Origin: Ehretia macrophylla
Taxonomy: Eukaryota; Streptophyta; Magnoliopsida; Boraginales; Ehretiaceae
Assembly: GCA_037974665.1 (NCBI GenBank)
Contig: CM075773.1
Location: 28,179,853 to 28,243,852 of the forward strand
Direction: 5' to 3'
Length of the DNA stretch: 64,000 nucleotides
In this document: positions 58,658 through 64,000 of the stretch, in pieces
How positions within the stretch are numbered: the stretch's first letter is position 1
Layout of the letters: the number at the start of each line of letters is the position of its first letter
Translations under genes and position numbers: made by a program
The notes under the pieces: generated by a model
What the model saw: the letters and a program-made list of their open reading frames with translations, nothing else
Databases searched by the model: none
Told to the model about the DNA's origin: nothing

Positions 58658-58669
58658 TGGTATCAGAGC
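58658..58669 (+). other. A1 primer-binding site (initiator tRNA-Met)
   Basis: TGGTATCAGAGC is the exact complement of the 3' end of plant initiator tRNA-Met. It begins 13 bases after the LTR end, further than in B2 (2 bases) or C1 (4 bases). Confidence 0.88.
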
Positions 58670-58913
58670 TTAGATTGCTTAAGCCAGGTTTAACTCTCAG
58701 ACCATGCGTAGAGCCCTAAGGTAATTAGGATGACTTGTTATTGTGTGATAATGTTGATTGTGCCGTCTATGTTCTATGTGCTTATGTGATTAACATGTCT
58801 TAACTGTTTCTAGAACTGTGTGTTTGTGTAAAATTGTATGTTGTATACCTTATACATTAAATTCTTGTCTTGTCGTATTTCAATAAATTGTGCATCGTAA
58901 TCTGTGCCTATAG
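58670..58913 (+). other. A1 leader before gag
   Basis: A non-coding 244-bp stretch, GT-rich, with GTGCTTATGTGATTAACATG near 58779. Very similar sequence is repeated in degenerate form in the C1 interior. A packaging or dimer role is possible but not shown. Confidence 0.6.
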
Positions 58914-59695
58914 ATGGCTGGCCCTAGTACCCGCACTACTAATAGGAGCGGTGAGCCCCAAGAGACTGGAGATGCTTATCAAACTAATCCCGGCATGGCT
59001 ATGTTTAACATGATGGCGAATGCCATGGATCGCGTGTCACGAGTGATGGAACGTCAAGATGCACGTGAAGCAAACAACAACAACAACAGGAATGATGGCA
59101 ACCATGGGAGACATAGCAGAATGAGGGAGTTTCTTGACTTTCACCCGTCTAAATTCCACGGGGAAGCTGATGATGAGAAAGCAGAGGCTTGGCTGTCTGA
59201 GATCGAGAGGATTTTTAGGCCACTTGACTATACTGATGAAGAAAAGGTGGAGTTTGCTGTGTTTCTATTGCACGGGGATGCTGAGCATTGGTGGCACACT
59301 GTGGAGGCACTGTGGAAAACGGATCATACACCTCGCTTGTAGGGTAATTTCGTTAAGGCATTCAAGAAGAAATATATACCTGCAGTTTCTAGACAGAGGA
59401 AGATTGAGGCATTCATGCACCTGAACCAGGGTAACATGACTGTGGCCTAGTACGAGGCTCGTTTTGACCGACTGTCCCGCTATGCTTAATACATGGTCAG
59501 TACTCCTGAGCCAAAGATGTGGAAATTTATAACTAGATTGAGGCCAGAGATTCAGGACCAGTTGGCTTCGCATGACTTTGATACTTATTCTGCTCTCTTT
59601 GATGCTGCTTCCCGAGTTGAGAAGAGAAAACTTGATAGAGCCGGTTCGAGCCAGCCGAACATGAAACTATACCAGCCTTCAGGTCAATAGAGGAA
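58914..59695 (+). pseudogene. gag: A1 gag (capsid region)
   Basis: ATG at 58914 opens 142 codons with MAGPSTRTTN, an Asn-rich stretch and FLDFHPSKFHGEADDEKAEA. AWLSEIERIF, EEKVEFAVFLLHGDAEHWWH and other marks of the plant Ty3/gypsy gag (retrotrans_gag family) follow. The frame then meets TAG at 59340 and further stops at about 59448 and 59487, in places where Trp or Gln is expected. It resumes with MWKFITRLRPEIQDQLASHD, YSALFDAASRVEKRKLDRAG. Gag would form the particle. This copy cannot be read through. Confidence 0.88.
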
Positions 59696-59827
59696 ATTCT
59701 AGAGCCAGAGTCGTAATTAGGGCTAGAGCCAGAGTAGACCAGTTAATAACCGTGGCTCGATTAAAGCACCATCAGCCTCTTCCACCAGCAGATCCACAGT
59801 AGTTCGCCTGCTACTCAGTCTATCAAC

Positions 59828-59929
59828 TGTTCTTATTGTGACAAGAACGGGCATACAGAGGCCCAGTGCTGGAAGAATTTAGGACGATGTGTGCGGTGCG
59901 GCAGTGATTAGCATCAGATCAAGGATTGC
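59828..59929 (+). pseudogene. A1 gag double zinc knuckle
   Basis: Two CX2CX4HX4C motifs: CSYCDKNGHTEAQC (59828-59869) and CVRCGSDxHQIKDC (59888-59929). All eight metal ligands are present, but the residue before the second His is a TAG (CAG in A2). The reading frame differs from that of the capsid part, so a frameshift lies between 59690 and 59828. The knuckles bind the element RNA. Confidence 0.88.
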
Positions 59930-60380
59930 CCTAAGTGGCAAGCAGGACAAAATCAAGTTAAACCAGCTGGTAGAGGCAAGACTCCAGTTCCTAGAGTTCA
60001 GGCTCGAGCTTATGCTATTGAGTGCGAGGAGCTTCCGGACGAGACCGCTGTTGTTGAAGGTACATTCTTCATACTGAGTCAACCTGTTAGGGTGCTAATT
60101 GATCCAGGTGCTACTCATTCATTTATTACTCCCTTATGTGTGCAATGTGTGAAACTACGAGTTGTATGTTTGCCTTACGAAGTAGAATTTGATGGGTTCT
60201 AAACTTGTTACTAGCTCAGCTTGTAAAGCATGTAAAATCCAAATTAAAGATAGGGAATTCTCAGCCAATCTTATTGTATTACCTTTTCGAGACTATGAAG
60301 TCATCTTAGGGATGGACTGGTTGGCAAAGCATTATGCCCAACTAGATTGCCGGACGAAGATTGTAACATTCCAAATACCT
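59930..60380 (+). pseudogene. A1 protease
   Basis: Follows the knuckles in frame: RVLIDPGATHSFITPLC with the active-site Asp at 60101, then, after a frame break near 60180 compared with A2, [40 protein letters not shown] and [14 protein letters not shown]. It is an aspartic protease of the retropepsin type that would cut Gag-Pol. DPG in place of DS/TG is common in plant members. Confidence 0.87.
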
Positions 60381-61300
60381 AGTCAACTAATATTGGAGGT
60401 CATGGGCCAAAGAGACTTCACCGGGAGTTTCATCATTTCATCTACAAAAGCAGTGAAATCCTTGAGAAATAGATGTAGTGGATACTTAGCTTACCTCATC
60501 AATAAACCGTCGGACAAAGCTATGTTGGAGGAGATGCCAGTGATCAAAGATTATGCGGATGTGTTTCCTGAAGAATTGCCCAGTTTACCCCCAAATTGGG
60601 AGATCGAGTTCATTATAGAATTACTGCCTGGCATTCAGTCGATATCTAAATCTCCCCATCGTATGGCACCGACCGAGCTACAAGAATTGAAGGACCAATT
60701 GCAAGGATTGTTGAAGAAGGGGTTTGTTCAACCAAGTTCTTCTCCATGGGGTGCACCAGTCCTATTTTTAAAGAAAAAAGACGGAACGTTGAGGCTATGC
60801 ATTGACTACCGAGGATTGAACCAAGTGACCGTCAAGAATAAATACCTACTTCCACTGATCGACGAGTTTTTTGATCAACTTCAAGGAGCCAAAGTGTATT
60901 CGAAGCTCGACTTGAGGCAAGGGTACTATCAGTTGTGGATCAAATGGAGGATGTGCCTAAAACGGCTTTCAGGACGAGATATGGATATTATGAATATGTG
61001 GTGATGCCATTTGAGCTAACTAATGCCTTTGCAACTTTTATGGACTTGATGCACAGGGTGTTTCAACCTTACTTGGACCAATTTGTGTTGATCTTCATTG
61101 ATGATATTTTGGTGTACTCGAAATCCGAGGCTGAGCATGAACAACATCTGCGATTGGTATTGCAGAAACTTCAAGAGCATCAATTGTATGCAAAGTTTAG
61201 CAAATGTGAATTTTGGTTGTAGCATATTGCATTTTTTGTGCACATCATATCCCAAGAGGGAATAGCAATGGATCTAGCAAAGATAGAAGCGGTGATGTCT
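60381..61300 (+). pseudogene. A1 reverse transcriptase
   Basis: Boxes in order: [68 protein letters not shown], then, after a one-base loss near 60945, [32 protein letters not shown] and [13 protein letters not shown] (Asp pair 61100-61105). MPFGLTNAP has become [13 protein letters not shown] at 61220 (CAG expected) and one near 61302 (TGG expected) break the connection. It would copy RNA to DNA. Confidence 0.92.
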
Positions 61301-61910
61301 TAGAAGAAGCCGGAAAACATTACGGAGGTTCGGAGTTTTCTTGGTCTAGTTGGCTATTATCGGAGGTTCGTGAAGGATTTCTCTAAGATCGCGGGACCGC
61401 TTACAAAGCTCACTCAGAAGAAAACAAAGTTCGTATGGGATGACAAGTGTGAGAACAGTTTCCAAGAATTGAAGAAAAGATTGACTACTGCACCCGTTCT
61501 TGTATTGCCTGAAGGGAGTCAAGGTTTTGTAATCTATAGCGATGCTTCGAAGGAAGGACTAGGTTGTGTGTTGATGCAAAATGGTAGAGTGATTGCATAT
61601 GCTTCTAGGAAACCGAACCCGTATGAATTGAACTACCTGACGCATGATTTGGAGTTAGCGGCTATTATGTTTGCACTCAAGAAATGGAGGCACTATCTGT
61701 GGGGTAACTAGTTCGAGGTGTTTACTGATCACAAGAGCTTGAAATACTTGTTCTCACAAAAAGAGTTGAACATGAGACAAAGACGATGGATGGAGCTTTT
61801 GGATGATTATAACTGCACAATCAATTATGTGCCCGGTAAAGCAAATGTAATTGCAGATGCCTTAAGTCGGAAAGTGAGAATGGCAAAATTGGAAGTCAAG
61901 GTATAGGAGT
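61301..61910 (+). pseudogene. A1 connection and RNase H
   Basis: [20 protein letters not shown], then RNase H with [20 protein letters not shown] (catalytic Asp at 61541-61543), [20 protein letters not shown] and, after a TAG at 61709, [36 protein letters not shown] follows. Unlike A2, the first catalytic Asp is kept. TAG at about 61903 stands where CAG is expected. Confidence 0.9.
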
Positions 61911-63060
61911 TGTTAGAGGAAGCATTCTTGTGGAAACCACAATTAACTCAAAAAGGGTTACTTTTTGCCACTACACAAGTTCAATCGACCTTGTTGTCTG
62001 AATTACGAGAGGCTCAATAGAAGGACCAACAGTTTCAGAAGATTAAAGAAAACAACACAGATTTCAAGTTTCATGATGATGGTATTTGGAGGTTTAGGAA
62101 TCGGATTTTTGTTCCTAATGAGCCAGGGCTGAAAAAGAAGATTCTTGAAGAAGCCCATAATTCAAGATACACTATTCACCCCGGCAGAACAAAGATGTAC
62201 CGGGATTTGAAGCAACACTATTGGTGGAATAACATGAAGGAGAGATTGCGAAGTTTGTGGCAATGTGTTTGACTTGCCAGAGAGTCAAAGCAGAACATCA
62301 ACGACCAGCAAGTTTACATCAGCCGTTGGAATTCCTCAATGGAAATGGGAACATATAACTATGGACTTTGTCATGGACCTGCCCAGGTCACAAAAGGGTC
62401 ATGACATCGTTTGGGTCATAGTGGATAGATTGACTAAGTCAGCGCACTTCTTACTGATGAACAAAGAGGATAGTCCAGAGAAATTGGGAGATATGTATGT
62501 GGCGGAGATTGTAAGATTGCACGGGATTCCTGTGAGTATTGTATCGGATAGGGATCCTCGTTTTACTTCCCGATTTTGGAAGAGATTGCAAGAAGCTTTG
62601 GGAATGAAGTTGGGTTGCAGCACGTCTTATCACCCTCAGACTGATGGACAATATGAGAGAACTATTCAGATTCTGGAGGATATGCTGAGGGCGTGTGTTT
62701 TAGACTTCGGGAAAGATTGGGAGAAATATCTGTCTTTAGCGGAGTTCGCTTATAATAATAGTTATCAGGCCACGATCGGGATGGCCCCATTTGAGGCATT
62801 GTATGGACGTAAGTGTCGATTCCCAATTTATTGGGATGAAGTAGGTGAGACGAAGACTTTTGACCCGACCCTACTGCCTGAACTTATGAAGACTGTTGAT
62901 AATATCCATCTCATCCGGAAACAGATGCTTACCGCCCAAAGCAGGCAGAAAAGTTATGCAGACCAACGGAGACGGAGCCTAGAGTTTGAGGTCGGCGACA
63001 AGGTGTTCTTGAAGATATCACCCCGGAGAGGACTGATTAAAAAGGCAAGGGTGGAAAGTT
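61911..63060 (+). pseudogene. A1 integrase
   Basis: The zinc part shows EEAHNSRYTIHPGRTKMYRD and, in a shifted frame, [13 protein letters not shown]. One-base losses near 62240 and 62330 break it. The catalytic core 62340-62720 is open: [10 protein letters not shown] (Asp 62364), [15 protein letters not shown] (Asp 62547), [11 protein letters not shown] (Glu 62655). The second Asp and the Glu are 35 residues apart, as expected for DD35[21 protein letters not shown] and [10 protein letters not shown] follow. A frame break occurs at about 63050 ([10 protein letters not shown]). Confidence 0.92.
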
Positions 63061-63412
63061 GAGCCCGAGGTTTGTAGGACCATTTGAGATAATTGAGAAG
63101 GTTGGCAAGTTGGCGTATCGCCTACCACTACCCCAAAACCTCTCCAATATTCACGACGTCTTTCATGTTTCAATGCTACGGAAGTATCACCCTGATCCAT
63201 CGCATATCTTGGAGCCAGAGCCGTTGCAGCTTCGGGAGAACTTGTCTTATGAAGAGAAGCCCATTCAGATCTTAAACCAGCAAGATCGGGAGTTACGCAA
63301 CAAATCTATACCGATGGTGAAAGTGTTGTGGGATCATCATGGAGTTGAAGAAGCAACGTGGGAAAGGCGAGACCAGATGGAGCAATAGTATCCAGCTTTA
63401 TTTCAAAGGTAA
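63056..63412 (+). pseudogene. A1 integrase C-terminus and chromodomain
   Basis: [20 protein letters not shown] is the GPY/F-type module and DVFHVSMLRKYHPD follows. The chromodomain covers about 63247-63405: YEEKPIQILNQQDRELRNKS, VKVLWDHHGVEEATWERRDQ, MEQ. A TAG at 63386-63388 replaces CAG just before YPALFQR, so the last nine residues are cut off. The domain marks this as a chromovirus and would target heterochromatin, which fits the satellite setting. Confidence 0.92.
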
Positions 63413-63417
63413 TATTG

Positions 63418-63452
63418 AATTTCGGGACGAAATTATTTTAAGGAGGGGAGGA
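63418..63452 (+). promoter_or_regulatory. A1 pre-PPT hairpin and polypurine tract
   Basis: AATTTCG (63418-63424), loop GGA, CGAAATT (63428-63434) form a perfect seven-base stem just after the pol stop. AAGGAGGGGAGGA (63440-63452) then abuts the 3' LTR. Confidence 0.88.
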
Positions 63453-64000
63453 TGTAAGGCTTGACCTCGATTTGCGTGCGATACCTCGTTTCGTGTGCCC
63501 TAACCTAGATTTACATGCCTTGACCTAGGTTTAAGAATTATGTTTCATTTTGTGTGCCTTGCATTGAATTACGTGCATTCATTTGGGGTTGCGTGCATTT
63601 ACTTGGAAAACATGTATTCGTCTCGTAATCCGTGCCTTACCTCGTAGTGCGTGCCTTAAACCTAAAAAAGCGTGCCCTCACGCTAATCAAGAAATCATCT
63701 TACACGAAGCACTAAACCATTAATTAATCCTACAAATTCCGCTAACTAATATTAATTTGCTAATTCAACCCACTAGAAGACAAAATCTCACAAAAAGCTA
63801 GACATTCTTTATTCTTTATTCTTTGCATATCCCAAACACACAATTAAAATATTGCTCAACCAAGACAAAAAATTCAGATTCTTGCAATGCCTTGGCCGAC
63901 CACCTTGTGTGCATTTGTGCTTGCTTGCATAATTCAAAATTGAACCTAGACAATTCTATGACATATTATGACACAAAGCCTTAAAAAAATGACTCAAAAC
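63453..64000 (+). mobile_element. A1 3' LTR, first 548 bp
   Basis: Starts TGTAAGGCTTGACC. It is colinear with 55044 onward but differs at about 20 sites in the first ~230 bp, all transitions by eye, mainly in CpG or TpG/CpA settings. The (ATTCTTT)n run has three units against four in the 5' LTR. The rest lies beyond the window. Confidence 0.93.

Larger units (their letters stand above)
55044..64000 (+). mobile_element. Element A1: Tekay-type Ty3/gypsy chromovirus, 3' end outside
   Basis: Has a 5' LTR (55044-58644), primer site, gag, protease, RT, RNase H, integrase, chromodomain, polypurine tract and the first 548 bp of the 3' LTR. It lies in the A2 gag in the opposite orientation. Many in-frame stops and at least four frameshifts make it defective. 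The two LTR starts differ strongly, almost only by transitions. The clade call rests on the C-terminal chromodomain, initiator Met primer site and very long LTRs. Confidence 0.93.

Overview
The window is non-genic plant heterochromatin. I see no host gene, no RNA gene and no prokaryotic feature. The plant assignment rests on Ty3/gypsy chromoviruses of the Tekay/Del type: very long LTRs (about 3.3-3.6 kb), a primer-binding site matching plant initiator tRNA-Met, and a pol ending in integrase plus a C-terminal chromodomain. I do not recognise the species or the satellite.

Positions 1-26595 are one continuous satellite array with a monomer of about 341 bp, roughly 78 copies. Copies point one way in 1-11660 and the other way in 11667-26595, so the array holds an inversion junction at about 11661-11666. 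Variant monomers recur at multiples of the monomer (higher-order structure), and there is a fresh 187-bp part-monomer duplication at 10811-11184. The many ORFs here are by-products of the repeat.

Positions 26596-64000 are a nest of LTR retrotransposons that can be taken apart by their 5-bp target-site duplications (TSDs). The host element A2 (minus strand, 26596 to beyond 55043) sits next to the satellite; its pol and gag are broken by four direct or indirect insertions. C1 (32878-40215) is a non-coding element with two 3.37-kb LTRs and a 590-bp interior, inserted in the A2 reverse transcriptase. A3 (40593-54377) is a solo LTR of the A family in the A2 protease-RT linker (TSD GACCA). B1 (41453-51662) is a solo LTR inside A3 (TSD TCTTT). 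B2 (42880-50566) is a young non-coding element inside B1 (TSD ATCCT), with two 3322-bp LTRs that are almost identical and a 1043-bp interior. A1 (55044 to beyond 64000, plus strand) is a decayed full-length A-family element inserted in the A2 gag; it supplies the reference for gag, protease, RT, RNase H, integrase and chromodomain. All coding regions are pseudogenes, with stops mostly explained by C-to-T or G-to-A change.

The most interesting pattern is a structured cassette shared by the LTRs of families A, B and C, which otherwise look unalike to the eye. It has an interrupted hairpin with a conserved loop, a GGTTGC(GC)AACC palindrome, a GGCA/TGCC hairpin, a GTAC-TCCGGA-GTAC dyad and, further on, another hairpin just before CAGGTG. 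Several stems show compensatory base changes between families. A further hairpin just before the polypurine tract also covaries. The non-coding elements B2 and C1 keep exactly these cis signals and lack coding sequence, which fits mobilisation in trans.
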